From NCBI GenBank assembly GCA_001942045.1, contig MSTD01000003.1, positions 121,555 to 176,534 of the forward strand: a stretch of DNA of 54,980 nt, read 5' to 3'. The notes under the pieces are model-generated. The model saw only the letters and a program-made list of their open reading frames with translations. It ran no database searches and was not told the DNA's origin. Made by a program: the position numbers and the translations under genes. The stretch comes from Mycolicibacterium porcinum. Lineage in GTDB: Bacteria > Actinomycetota > Actinomycetes > Mycobacteriales > Mycobacteriaceae. This document shows, piece after piece, positions 8,585-16,746 of the stretch. Each line of letters starts with the position of its first letter. Within the stretch, counting starts at the first letter, position 1.

Positions 8585-9184
8585 ATGGCTTCACCCGTCC
8601 TCGTCGGATTCCTCACCACCATGGCGTTGATCGCTGCGATCGGCGCACAGAACGCCTTCGTGTTGCGACAGGGGATTCGCGGGGAGCACATCGTCGCCGT
8701 CATCGCGCTGTGCACGGTGTCCGACCTGATCCTGATCGCCGCGGGCATCGCCGGCGTCGGCGCGGTGATCACCGCCCATCCCGACGCGATGACGGTGGCG
8801 AAGTTCGGCGGGGCGGCGTTCCTGATCGGCTACGGCGTGCTCGCCGCGCGGCGCGCCTTCCGGCCCTCGACACTCAACCCGTCCGAGCGCACCCCGGCCC
8901 GCCTGGCTGAGGTGCTCGTCACCTGCCTGGCGCTGACCTGGCTGAACCCGCACGTGTACCTGGACACCGTGGTGCTGCTCGGCTCGCTCGCCAACGAACA
9001 CCAAGAACAGCGGTGGCTGTTCGGCGCCGGCGCGGTGGCTGCCAGTGCGGTGTGGTTCACCGGCCTCGGCTTGGGCGCGCGTCGGCTGGCCGGACTGTTC
9101 GCGACCTCGATGACCTGGCGGATTCTCGACGGCGTCATCGCGGTGATGATGGTCGCGCTCGGCGTCAGCCTCGCGGTGTCCTGA
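8585..9184 (+). CDS. LysE/ArgO-family amino acid exporter
   Basis: A 199-residue membrane protein with five or six hydrophobic helices. The N-terminal segment [19 protein letters not shown] and the later [15 protein letters not shown] are strongly characteristic of the LysE/ArgO subfamily, which exports lysine and/or arginine. The usual divergent LysR-type regulator gene (lysG/argP) is absent here; the neighbouring divergent gene is the DUF2236 gene over 100 bases away. Whether the substrate is Lys, Arg or another basic compound cannot be decided. Confidence 0.9.
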   Translation: MASPVLVGFLTTMALIAAIGAQNAFVLRQGIRGEHIVAVIALCTVSDLILIAAGIAGVGAVITAHPDAMTVAKFGGAAFLIGYGVLAARRAFRPSTLNPSERTPARLAEVLVTCLALTWLNPHVYLDTVVLLGSLANEHQEQRWLFGAGAVAASAVWFTGLGLGARRLAGLFATSMTWRILDGVIAVMMVALGVSLAVS

Positions 9185-9275
9185 GCCCCGCGACGCCACG
9201 TCGGCGCGGTCAGAAGTTCGTCAGGCAAGTGTCGAGCGGATTTCGGGCATGAGACAGAATTACGAGGTGAGTCCC

Positions 9276-10193
9276 ATGTTCCGCCGTGAACCGGCGCCGG
9301 CCCCGCATCCGATGGCGGATGCCCCGGCCTGGTTCACCTCCGCTCTGGAGCAGACGCCAGAGCACTCCACCATCGACGTCGACGGATGCCCGATCCACGT
9401 GCGGAGCTGGGGTAACCCGGACAATCCGCCGCTGGTGTTCGTCCACGGCGGCGGAGCCCATTCAGGATGGTGGGACCACATCGCACCGTTCTTCGCCCGC
9501 ACCCACCGGGTGATCGCACCCGACCTGAGCGGGCACGGCGACAGCGGAACCCGCACCGAGTACGCCCTGTCGATCTGGGCCCGGGAGGTGCTCGCGGCAT
9601 CGGAAGCCTCGGGGTCCACAGCGCGGCCCACCATCGTCGGTCACAGCATGGGCGGCTGGGTGGGCGCCTCGGCCGCCACCCGCTACGGCGCGCAGATCGA
9701 CAGCATCCTGGTGATCGATTCGCCGCTGCGCGAGCGCGCCCCCGAGGAAGTCCGGTTACGCAACCGGCGCCGGGACACGGCGGGATACCCATCCGAGGAA
9801 GAGATCTTGGCGCGGTTCCGGGCCGTTCCGAAACAGGACGTGACGCTGCCCTACATCGGTCATCACATCGCCGTGGAATCGATCCGGAAAACCGAGAACG
9901 GCTGGGTGTGGAAGTTCGACCCGGACATCTTCGGCGGCCACCTGCTGGACGAGACGTCCACCGACGAAGAGCTGCTGGAGAACACGTTCGCCCGAATCCC
10001 TTGCCGGGTCGGGTATTTGCGGTGCGAAGACGGGGTGGTTCCCCCTCCGATGGCCGACCAGATCCGCTCGATGCTGCAACTGCGTGGCCCGTTCGTCGAA
10101 CTCGCCGAGGCCGGCCATCACCCCATGCTGGACCAGCCCCTGCCGCTGGTGGCGACCATCCGCACCCTGCTGGAGTTCTGGTCGATCACCTAG
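9276..10193 (+). CDS. Alpha/beta hydrolase
   Basis: About 305 residues of alpha/beta hydrolase fold, probably cytoplasmic since there is no signal peptide. Visible elements are the oxyanion-hole motif VHGGGAH, DLSGHGDSG, the nucleophile elbow GHSMGG near residue 122, and a catalytic His in GHHPMLD near residue 280. An earlier ATG at 9249 is possible, but ATG 9276 has a GAGGTGA ribosome site five bases upstream. The protein resembles epoxide-hydrolase or ester-hydrolase members; the substrate is not identifiable. Confidence 0.87.
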   Translation: MFRREPAPAPHPMADAPAWFTSALEQTPEHSTIDVDGCPIHVRSWGNPDNPPLVFVHGGGAHSGWWDHIAPFFARTHRVIAPDLSGHGDSGTRTEYALSIWAREVLAASEASGSTARPTIVGHSMGGWVGASAATRYGAQIDSILVIDSPLRERAPEEVRLRNRRRDTAGYPSEEEILARFRAVPKQDVTLPYIGHHIAVESIRKTENGWVWKFDPDIFGGHLLDETSTDEELLENTFARIPCRVGYLRCEDGVVPPPMADQIRSMLQLRGPFVELAEAGHHPMLDQPLPLVATIRTLLEFWSIT

Positions 10194-10253
10194 CGGGTTC
10201 CCCCGGTAGGCTGCCGGAGCGGATACCCACGCGCGATCGGAGGTCCGATACCC

Positions 10254-10580
10254 GTGCTCGACGCTGACGATGTGCGTAGCATCGCACTCTCGTTCCCCGA
10301 GACCACCGAGAAGGAGCGCTGGGGCCATCCGACCTTCGACGTGGCGGGCAAGATGTTCGTCACCGTGCCCGACGACGAAACCTCATTTGCGGTGCGCTGC
10401 CCCAGGTTTGACCGTGAAGAGCTGATCGCCGCCGAACCGCACAAGTTCTGGGTTCCACAACACGAGGCCGCCTCGGCCTGGGTGCGGGTCCGGTTGGCTG
10501 AACTGGAGGACCGGCAAGAGCTCGGCGATATTCTGCTCGACTCCTGGCGACAAGCCGCGCCGAGCCGGCTGACCGAGTAG
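10254..10580 (+). CDS. MmcQ/YjbR-family protein
   Basis: A 108-residue protein of the MmcQ/YjbR fold. The pattern ALSFPETTEKERWGHPTF at the N-terminus, then KMFVTV and the C-terminal LLDSWRQAAP are typical. YjbR folds like a double-wing DNA-binding domain, but the cellular role of the family is not established. It starts with GTG 10254. It follows the hydrolase by 60 bases on the same strand and converges with the amidase gene. Confidence 0.85.
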   Translation: MLDADDVRSIALSFPETTEKERWGHPTFDVAGKMFVTVPDDETSFAVRCPRFDREELIAAEPHKFWVPQHEAASAWVRVRLAELEDRQELGDILLDSWRQAAPSRLTE

Positions 10581-10620
10581 CTACCTGCCGGCATGGCGAG
10601 TGGCTGGCTGGCGCACCGGC

Positions 10621-12090
10621 TCAGACCGGGGCGAACCGGTCGGCCCAGGGCATCGCCTGCTCGAGCTGAGCCGCCAGCTTGAGCAGCAGCGCTTCACCGG
10701 CAAGTGGCGCGACGAACTGGACGCCGAGCGGCAGACCGTCGGCCGTCCAGTGCACCGGTAGCGAGATCGCCGGGCGGCCAGTGATATTCGCCAGTTGCGT
10801 GTAGGGCACCCAGCCCAAGTTCTTGTCCACCATGTCGTCGACGATCTTGGTGTAGCGCAGCATGCTCGCAGTGCGCGTCTTGATCAGGGCGTCGGCGGCA
10901 CGCTGCAGCGCCACCGGCAGATCGAACTCTCCGATCCGCGGCGGCAGGGTGGCCAGGCTGGGCGTCAACAGCAGGTCATACGACTCGAAGAACGTGGTGA
11001 GCCGCCGCGTGTGTTCGTGGCGCCGCTGCACCGCGTCGAGATAGTCGACACTGCTCGTCGCGCGGCCGATTGCCGCCATGATCCGCGTGTCCCGTTCGAA
11101 AGCGTCGTCGCTCGCACCCGTCAACCGCTTGGCCTCGGCGAGTTCCCATGCGCTGTAGACGAACCAGGTCAGCAGGAAATCGCGGGCCAGCGCGGCGTCG
11201 TCAAACGGTGCCCGCGGCAGTTCCTCGACATGGTGACCGAGTTCGGTGAGTGCGGCCGCCGTGGCCTCGACAGCCGCGAACGCCTCGGGGTGTGGCGCCG
11301 GGTTGATCGACGTCGGTACTCGCAACCCGATCCGCAGTTTTCCGGGATCCGCCCCCACGCACGACGCGAACGGCTGCTCGGGCAACCCCGGCACGTACGG
11401 GCCCCAGGGTTCGCCGCCGCTGAGGACATCGAGCATCCCCGCCGTATCGCGCACCGTCCGGGAGACGACACCTTGAACGGCCGCGCCGTGCATGGATTCC
11501 GCGGTCGCCGGACCCGACGGCGTCAGACCCCGGCCCGGCTTGAGCCCAACCAGACCACAGCTCGCCGCCGGGATGCGGATCGATCCACCGCCGTCATTGG
11601 CACCGGCGCAGGGCACGATGCCCGCCGCCACGGCAGCCGCGGACCCTCCCGAGCTGCCGCCCGGCGACCTGGCCAGATCCCAGGGGTTGCGGGCCGGCCC
11701 CCAGGCCTCCGGTTCGGTGATGCCCTTCGCGCCGAACTCCGGGGTGTTGGTCTTCCCGAAGATGACCAGACCCGCATCGAGCCACCGTTGGACCACCGTG
11801 GCGTGCTCGGGGACGATCAGCGACATCAGCGCACGCGAACCCGCCGAGGTGGGCAAACCCGCGTAGTCCTGCGCAAGATCCTTGATCAGGAACGGCACCC
11901 CGGCGAACGGGCCGGTCAGATCGTCGGTCGGCGACGCCGGAACGTCGCGGACGATGGCGTTGATCTTCGGGTTCACCGCCGCCGCCCGCTCCCGGGCGGT
12001 CGCGAGCAGCTCAGCCGCCGAAACCTGCTTGTCAGCAACCAGTTTCGCCAGGGATGTGGCGTCGTGCGCGCGATACTCGTCGAACTCCAT
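10621..12090 (-). CDS. Amidase (amidase signature family)
   Basis: A 489-residue amidase-signature enzyme, hydrolysing C-N bonds in carboxamides. The Ser-cisSer-Lys triad is visible: Lys70 in FLIKDLA, Ser146 in the SPGGSSGGS signature, and nucleophile Ser170 in GGGSIRIPA. The length is normal for mycobacterial amidases of the AmiA/AmiB/AmiC group. It diverges from the enoyl-CoA hydratase gene. The family covers acylamides, nicotinamide-like and peptide amides, so the physiological substrate is open. Confidence 0.92.
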   Translation of the reverse strand: MEFDEYRAHDATSLAKLVADKQVSAAELLATARERAAAVNPKINAIVRDVPASPTDDLTGPFAGVPFLIKDLAQDYAGLPTSAGSRALMSLIVPEHATVVQRWLDAGLVIFGKTNTPEFGAKGITEPEAWGPARNPWDLARSPGGSSGGSAAAVAAGIVPCAGANDGGGSIRIPAASCGLVGLKPGRGLTPSGPATAESMHGAAVQGVVSRTVRDTAGMLDVLSGGEPWGPYVPGLPEQPFASCVGADPGKLRIGLRVPTSINPAPHPEAFAAVEATAAALTELGHHVEELPRAPFDDAALARDFLLTWFVYSAWELAEAKRLTGASDDAFERDTRIMAAIGRATSSVDYLDAVQRRHEHTRRLTTFFESYDLLLTPSLATLPPRIGEFDLPVALQRAADALIKTRTASMLRYTKIVDDMVDKNLGWVPYTQLANITGRPAISLPVHWTADGLPLGVQFVAPLAGEALLLKLAAQLEQAMPWADRFAPV

Positions 12091-12216
12091 CCCACGAACC
12101 TAGACGGCGTCGGCGTTGCGCGGTGGGCTACCACTGGCGCGGAACCTGGGGGTTGCCGCCGGCGCGGAATCGGGCTTGGGCAAGCTGAGTACCAACCGAC
12201 CCGAGAAGGAGCACCC

Positions 12217-13092
12217 GTGGACTTCACGACGATCCGGCACGAGCTCAGCGATGGGATCCTCACCGTCGTCCTCGATCGCCCGGAGAACCTCAACGCCTTC
12301 ACCGTCGAGATGGCCGATGAATTGGAGCAGACCTTTGTGGCGGTCAACGACGACGACGCGGTCCGCGCGGTCATCGTGACCGGCGAGGGCCGGGCGTTCT
12401 GCGCCGGCATGGACCTGTCCAGTGAGGGCAATGTGTTCGGCCTCGACGAGTCGAAGTCGCCGAGCCTTGCCGACATGGCCGATCTGGACAACCCCCAGCT
12501 GCAACGGGTCCGGGACACCGGCGGCCGCGTGACGCTGGCGATCTACGCCTGCCGCAAGCCCGTCATCGCTGCCATCAACGGCGCCGCGGTCGGGATCGGC
12601 GCGACGATGACGCTGGCCATGGACGCTCGGCTCATGTCGACTAAGGCTCGCTTCGGGCTGGTCTTCGGAAAGTTGGGGATCACGCCGGAAGCCTGCTCGA
12701 CCTGGTTCCTGCCCCGGATCGTCGGCATGCCAACGGCTTTGGACCTGGTGTACCGCTCCGACATCCTCACCGCGGACGCTGCCCTCGAGATCGGACTGGC
12801 CCAGGCCGTCCACGAACCGGATGCCTTGATCGCCGAGGCCCGGGCGCTGGCCGACGCGTGGACCCGCGACCGCTCACCGGTCTCGGTCGCGCTCATGCGG
12901 CAGATGCTCTACCGGAATGCGGCACAGCCACATCCGGTCGACGCGCACCGGGTGGACTCGCTGGCGATGTTCTACACGAGCATCGGCGACGGCCACGACG
13001 GCGTGCGGGCCTTCCTCGACAAGCGGGCCCCGCAGTTCACCGGGCGGGCTTCCGATATGCCGCCGTTCTATGAGGAGTGGGTTGGTCACTGA
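12217..13092 (+). CDS. Enoyl-CoA hydratase/isomerase family protein
   Basis: A 291-residue crotonase-fold protein. The oxyanion-hole segments AFCAGMDL (about residues 63-70) and INGAAVGIGATM (about 117-128) are present, and the PEACSTWFLPRIVG region contributes a Glu. It probably hydrates or isomerises an acyl-CoA intermediate in beta-oxidation-like lipid catabolism. The open frame runs from 10795, but that part is antisense to the amidase; GTG 12217 has a strong GAGAAGGAG ribosome site and is the usual N-terminus. The stop lies only four bases from the end of the convergent HxlR regulator. Confidence 0.9.
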   Translation: MDFTTIRHELSDGILTVVLDRPENLNAFTVEMADELEQTFVAVNDDDAVRAVIVTGEGRAFCAGMDLSSEGNVFGLDESKSPSLADMADLDNPQLQRVRDTGGRVTLAIYACRKPVIAAINGAAVGIGATMTLAMDARLMSTKARFGLVFGKLGITPEACSTWFLPRIVGMPTALDLVYRSDILTADAALEIGLAQAVHEPDALIAEARALADAWTRDRSPVSVALMRQMLYRNAAQPHPVDAHRVDSLAMFYTSIGDGHDGVRAFLDKRAPQFTGRASDMPPFYEEWVGH

Positions 13093-13095
13093 CCT

Positions 13096-13740
13096 CTAGA
13101 ACCCGAATGATGCGGCGAGCGGCCCGACTGCGGTGAGGTCGCCGTCGACCGTCACGGTTCCTTCTTCGAGTGCAGCCGTCAATGTTGTTTCGCCGCTGTT
13201 CATCTCGATGAGCGTGGCAGTGTCCGTGGTGATCACAACGCGGGCGTTCTCGACCGTCCGGGATCGCACCTGCACCCCGTCATGGCCGATCAGCAGTTCA
13301 AAAGGCTTGCCATCAATGACAAGCCCATAGGTGCCGTCGGCATTCTCAGTTGCCGACGGTTCGTATCGCGCCGCAATCGCCAGGGCCAACGGTTCGGCAT
13401 CGATGCGCTGCTGAGGGTCCGGCGGCCCAAGGCGATCGAGCCCCCAGCGGGCAAGCCCCAGTAGCGGTTCACGCAACCGCTGGCCATCGGCCGTGAGTTG
13501 GTACACCGTGGAGGCCGCTGGCGGTGGCAGGGTTGCCTTCTCGATCACCCGAGCGGTTTCCAGTTCGCGCAACCGTTGACTGAGCAATCCGGTGCCGATG
13601 CCGGGGAGTCCTTCGAGCAGGTCGGTGAAGCGTTTCGGCCCGGCCAGCAGATCGCGCAGGATCAGCATGCTCCAGCGTTCTCCCAGCAGGTCAAGGGCCG
13701 CAGCCAAGCCGCAGTACTGGTGATAGGAGCGTTTCGCCAC
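13096..13740 (-). CDS. HxlR-family regulator with C-terminal SCP2-like domain
   Basis: About 214 residues: an N-terminal HxlR winged helix (KRSYHQYCGLAAALDLLG, then LRDLLAGPKRFTDLL) at residues 1-95, and a C-terminal SCP2-like sterol-carrier domain from about residue 120 (DGKPFELLIG to TVDGDLTAVG). The layout suggests that a lipid or other hydrophobic ligand sensed by the SCP2 part controls DNA binding. The frame extends upstream to 13875 with an ATG at 13776, but GTG 13740 gives the canonical HxlR N-terminus and leaves the inverted repeat at 13754-13770 as an upstream operator. Divergent from the SnoaL-like gene. Confidence 0.87.
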   Translation of the reverse strand: MAKRSYHQYCGLAAALDLLGERWSMLILRDLLAGPKRFTDLLEGLPGIGTGLLSQRLRELETARVIEKATLPPPAASTVYQLTADGQRLREPLLGLARWGLDRLGPPDPQQRIDAEPLALAIAARYEPSATENADGTYGLVIDGKPFELLIGHDGVQVRSRTVENARVVITTDTATLIEMNSGETTLTAALEEGTVTVDGDLTAVGPLAASFGF

Positions 13741-13753
13741 ATCCCGACTATAC

Positions 13754-13770
13754 GTAAATCGAGCATTTAC
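13754..13770. promoter_or_regulatory. Putative HxlR operator between divergent genes
   Basis: GTAAAT-CGAGC-ATTTAC, a perfect 6-5-6 inverted repeat, lies between the HxlR gene (start 13740) and the SnoaL-like gene (start 13802). HxlR proteins commonly bind GTA-spacer-TAC palindromes in this position, so it probably serves both promoters. Confidence 0.65.
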
Positions 13771-13801
13771 TTTCATTTCAGTATGTTCTAACTTCAGAAA
13801 T

Positions 13802-14314
13802 ATGAAGTACGACGACATCGGCCCTGGCCCCACCGCGACGGCTTCGATATCGGACCCGGTGGCCTTCGTGGCCAACGCTCAACGCATAACCAACGACGCT
13901 GTCGTCGACGACGCTCTCGCCCTGTTTCACCCGGACTGCGTGGCCGAGTGGACGTTCGATGGAATTACCAGCCGCTACGTGGGCATCGATGAGATCCGCC
14001 GTGCTCTGACGACCACGTTGGGGGTATTCCGCGATCAGCAGCTGGCGGGCAGGAAGGTCCTGGTCTGCAGCGACGAGCGCACGATCGTCAACACCTGGCG
14101 AGGAGGGTTTCACGGCAACGATCGGCAAACCGGAATCGAAATCTGGTCGTTCCGAGACGGTTTGGTCATTCAGCACGAGATGGCGGTCTACCTTCACGCG
14201 ACGTCACGCTGGTCGCCGCTCGGTTTACTTCGGCAGCTTCGCCTGTTTATCGCCACCCCGCGCGTCGCCATCTCGCAGGTCCGCCACGAAGTGCGGGCCA
14301 TCGTCACGAGCTGA
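13802..14314 (+). CDS. SnoaL-like (NTF2-fold) protein
   Basis: A 170-residue protein with the cone-shaped NTF2/SnoaL fold: FVANAQRITNDAVVDDALAL, FHPDCVAEWTFDG and GRKVLVCSDERTIVNTWRG are arranged like small cyclases and isomerases or binding proteins. It probably acts on a hydrophobic small molecule. The first gene downstream of the HxlR operator; the DUF3237 gene follows 15 bases later, so the two probably form an operon under HxlR control. The last 40 residues are basic and not typical of the fold. Confidence 0.75.
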   Translation: MKYDDIGPGPTATASISDPVAFVANAQRITNDAVVDDALALFHPDCVAEWTFDGITSRYVGIDEIRRALTTTLGVFRDQQLAGRKVLVCSDERTIVNTWRGGFHGNDRQTGIEIWSFRDGLVIQHEMAVYLHATSRWSPLGLLRQLRLFIATPRVAISQVRHEVRAIVTS

Positions 14315-14329
14315 GCTTGGAGGCCACGA

Positions 14330-14836
14330 ATGACTTCAGCAGATTTCACCAATGCCACGACGTTGGCCCAATTGCCAATTCACACGCAGCTGCCAGCCAA
14401 GCACCTGGCGGATATGGGTATCGACACCGAAGAGCCTCGCCTCGTTTCGACACCACTGGGAACACGAATAGTGCTGGTGGCCACCGGCGGTCGTATCGAG
14501 GGGCCGGAGATCAAGGGAGAGGTACTGCCCGGTGGTTCGGACTGGGTGTTGTCCGGCGACGACGGGATCGGCCGACGCGACGTGCGCGCGGTGATACGCA
14601 CCGACGACGGCGCTCTGATTACTTACACCGCCGGCGGACTCATCCAAGTTCCACCTGACGGATGGGAACGGTTGGCCGCTGGTGAAGCGCTTACGTTCGG
14701 GCAGACGTATCTGCGCAGCACGCCATCTTTCGAAACATCAGATCCGAGGTATCGCTGGATCAGCACCGTCGTCACGGTCGGTTATCTACTTCTGAGCAAT
14801 CGCCACGTCGACTATCGGATTTACACCGTGCTCTGA
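14330..14836 (+). CDS. DUF3237 domain-containing protein
   Basis: A 168-residue DUF3237 protein: the family core GGRIEGPEIKGEVLPGGSDW is followed by RRDVRAVIRTDDGALITY and the C-terminal FETSDPRYRWI. The fold is a small beta-barrel of unknown function that often sits beside oxidoreductases and SnoaL-like proteins. Start ATG 14330 follows a GCTTGGAGG ribosome-site-like stretch. Codon use is less GC-biased than in most of the window, which may indicate acquisition. Confidence 0.82.
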   Translation: MTSADFTNATTLAQLPIHTQLPAKHLADMGIDTEEPRLVSTPLGTRIVLVATGGRIEGPEIKGEVLPGGSDWVLSGDDGIGRRDVRAVIRTDDGALITYTAGGLIQVPPDGWERLAAGEALTFGQTYLRSTPSFETSDPRYRWISTVVTVGYLLLSNRHVDYRIYTVL

Positions 14837-14917
14837 CATGACACGGGCCGCTTCTCGGACTGCCTGACGAATGCCGCAGCTATGACGTGCGCCGTTGTTC
14901 TCTTCTCACGCGCCTGA

Positions 14918-14941
14918 CGACAGATATGTAGACAACTGTCG
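14918..14941. repeat. Palindrome copy 1 upstream of fic
   Basis: CGACA-N14-TGTCG, 24 bases in total. It matches the second copy at 15015-15038 in both arms, in arm spacing and at 8 of 14 spacer positions. Probably an operator for the Fic protein or another regulator. Confidence 0.5.
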
Positions 14942-15014
14942 CCATCGTAGGGCTACAGCGGCACTTGCCGAGGCCATCTTGACGGCTTAAGTGGTTGCGC
15001 TTCCATCATGATAG

Positions 15015-15038
15015 CGACACTTATTTACTTAACTGTCG
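15015..15038. promoter_or_regulatory. Palindrome copy 2 overlapping the fic promoter
   Basis: CGACA-N14-TGTCG with the same geometry as copy 1; the arms extend to AGCGACA/TGTCGCT (15013-15040). It overlaps a TACAGT -10-like hexamer at 15040-15045, which would start transcription at about the fic ATG (15052), giving a leaderless mRNA. Binding here would block transcription. Confidence 0.55.
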
Positions 15039-15051
15039 CTACAGTGGATCT

Positions 15052-16224
15052 ATGGCGACACTTTCGCCGCTCAGCTACGAGACGCTGCACTGGACACCGA
15101 GCCTGGATAGCAGCTACTCCCGGTCGTCTCGCCGGGGCGGGCCATACCGGGCTGCGATCCCACCAGCTATCGCCGACCTCCATCTGGAGCTGCCGTCGGA
15201 TGTGTACGCCGCTGCCGAGGATGCCAGCCTCGCCATCACGCGATTCGATGCTGAACTCGGAGACGAGATCGCCCCGTTCTCGGCCGTACTGCTGCGCAGC
15301 GAGTCTGCTGCCAGCTCCCGCATCGAGAACCTCACCGCGTCCGCACGGTCGATCGCAGAAGCTGAACTGCCGGGCGCCAAAGGGAAAGCCAACGCCGAAC
15401 AGATAGTCGCCAACACCGCCGCGATGACCGCCGCAGTCGCGTTGTCAGACCGCGTCGACTCTGATGCCATCCTCGCCATGCACGCCGCACTGATGGCCGG
15501 CCAGTCCCATCACACACCGGAAGCGTGGCGCACCGAGCAGGTATGGATCGGCGGCGGGAACAGCCCGCGCAACGCGATATTCGTCCCACCCCGCCACGAG
15601 CGGGTCCCCGCCGCGATCGACGACTTGATCGCCTTCACCGCGCGCGACGATGTTGCGCTGCTCGCGCAGATCGCCGTGGCCCATGCCCAATTCGAGACCA
15701 TCCATCCGTTCACCGACGGCAACGGCCGCACGGGACGGGCTCTGGTGCAGTCGATGTTGCGCAACAAAGGCCTGACCCGGCAGGTGACAGCCCCCGTTTC
15801 CGCTGGATTGCTGTCGGATACCGACGGCTACTTTGCCGCTCTCACCGCCTACCGAGAAGGGGATCTCGCGCCGATCGTCGAGCGATTCGCCCACGCCAGC
15901 GAGCGCGCGGTTGTCAACGGCCGGCAGCTAATCGCTGAGTTACGTGAGATTCGGGCGAGCTGGAACGATCGGATCACCGCACGGTCAGACTCGGCTGTGT
16001 GGAGAGTTGCCGACCTGTTGACCCGGCGGCCAGTCGTCAACGGTGTGCTCCTGCGCGAGGAGCTGGGGATCTCTACCGACCACCCCAGTCGCTACTTCGG
16101 ACCCCTCACCGAGGCGGGCATCGTCGTCGAGTTCACCGACCGAGCACGTAATCGTGCCTGGCGCGCACCTGAAATCCTGGATGCACTGGACGATTTCGCC
16201 GAACGGGCCGGACGACGCGGGTGA
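15052..16224 (+). CDS. Class II Fic-family protein with C-terminal winged helix
   Basis: A 390-residue Fic protein. A Fic_N domain contains the inhibitory-helix motif SSRIEN (S-x3-E-N), which marks class II members with an N-terminal self-inhibitory helix. The catalytic Fic motif HPFTDGNGRTGR starts near residue 218 and is complete, so the protein should be able to transfer AMP (or another nucleotide part) to a target protein. The C-terminus from about residue 315 forms a winged helix (VNGVLLREELGIS), suggesting DNA binding. The open frame starts at 14995, but ATG 15052 has the expected N-terminus and a leaderless-type promoter. No antitoxin gene is adjacent. The target is unknown. Confidence 0.9.
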   Translation: MATLSPLSYETLHWTPSLDSSYSRSSRRGGPYRAAIPPAIADLHLELPSDVYAAAEDASLAITRFDAELGDEIAPFSAVLLRSESAASSRIENLTASARSIAEAELPGAKGKANAEQIVANTAAMTAAVALSDRVDSDAILAMHAALMAGQSHHTPEAWRTEQVWIGGGNSPRNAIFVPPRHERVPAAIDDLIAFTARDDVALLAQIAVAHAQFETIHPFTDGNGRTGRALVQSMLRNKGLTRQVTAPVSAGLLSDTDGYFAALTAYREGDLAPIVERFAHASERAVVNGRQLIAELREIRASWNDRITARSDSAVWRVADLLTRRPVVNGVLLREELGISTDHPSRYFGPLTEAGIVVEFTDRARNRAWRAPEILDALDDFAERAGRRG

Positions 16225-16746
16225 TCACACGGGGCTCGGACACGCGATACCTCGACGAATCTCCGTAGTGGGATGTAGGCTCATCGATCAGGGTCGGAAT
16301 GATACTTCGCTTTGTCGCACACGTGAGGGCCAGTCGACTCACGCACAGGCACAACGTCGTACTGTCCAGTGCTTGGGCGCCAGCGCCGTGAACCCCGGGG
16401 ACAGCTGGCTGGTAAGCGGCGCCGAATTCATGGAAGCTATTGATGCATTCGTACTCGAAACCTCGCCTCATCGGGTACTGCGTTGACTTGGCCACGACCA
16501 CACACCAATAGCTCGTCGCCTCGGCACGTTTGGGATCTAGGTCAAGCTGCCACGAATACTCGATACGGTGACCCGACCACCGTCTCGCCGAGAACAATGG
16601 CGATGTCCATCAGCATCGCCAGCACAATGTGCTCATCCTCTTTACGCAGCCGCAGCCACCGTCCGGCTCCATCGAAAACGCCGGCGTATGCAGAGTCCGC
16701 CACTCACTGCGCGACCACCTATCGCTGTACCACGCGCCGGTCTACC
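16225..16746. other. Intergenic region downstream of fic
   Basis: A 522-base stretch between fic and the CrtI-like gene, converging. The left third shows nothing recognisable. The right part (16410-16745) may hold a decayed minus-strand gene, listed separately. No promoter, terminator hairpin or RNA gene was recognised. Confidence 0.4.
16410..16745 (-). pseudogene. Possible frame-shifted gene remnant
   Basis: Three protein-like segments appear on the minus strand in different frames, in order: WYSDRWSRSEWRTLHTPAF (about 16680-16737), RWLRLRKEDEHIVLAMLMD (about 16605-16665) and IEYSWQLDLDPKRAEATSY (about 16500-16560). The second has mostly G or C at third codon positions. Joined by two frameshifts they could be one decayed gene. 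I do not recognise the protein, and chance protein-likeness in GC-rich DNA is a real alternative. Confidence 0.25.

Noticed and set aside
10795..12216. 474-codon plus-strand open frame upstream of the enoyl-CoA hydratase
   Set aside because: Shadow of the amidase gene in GC-rich DNA; the ribosome site and family N-terminus fix the start at 12217.
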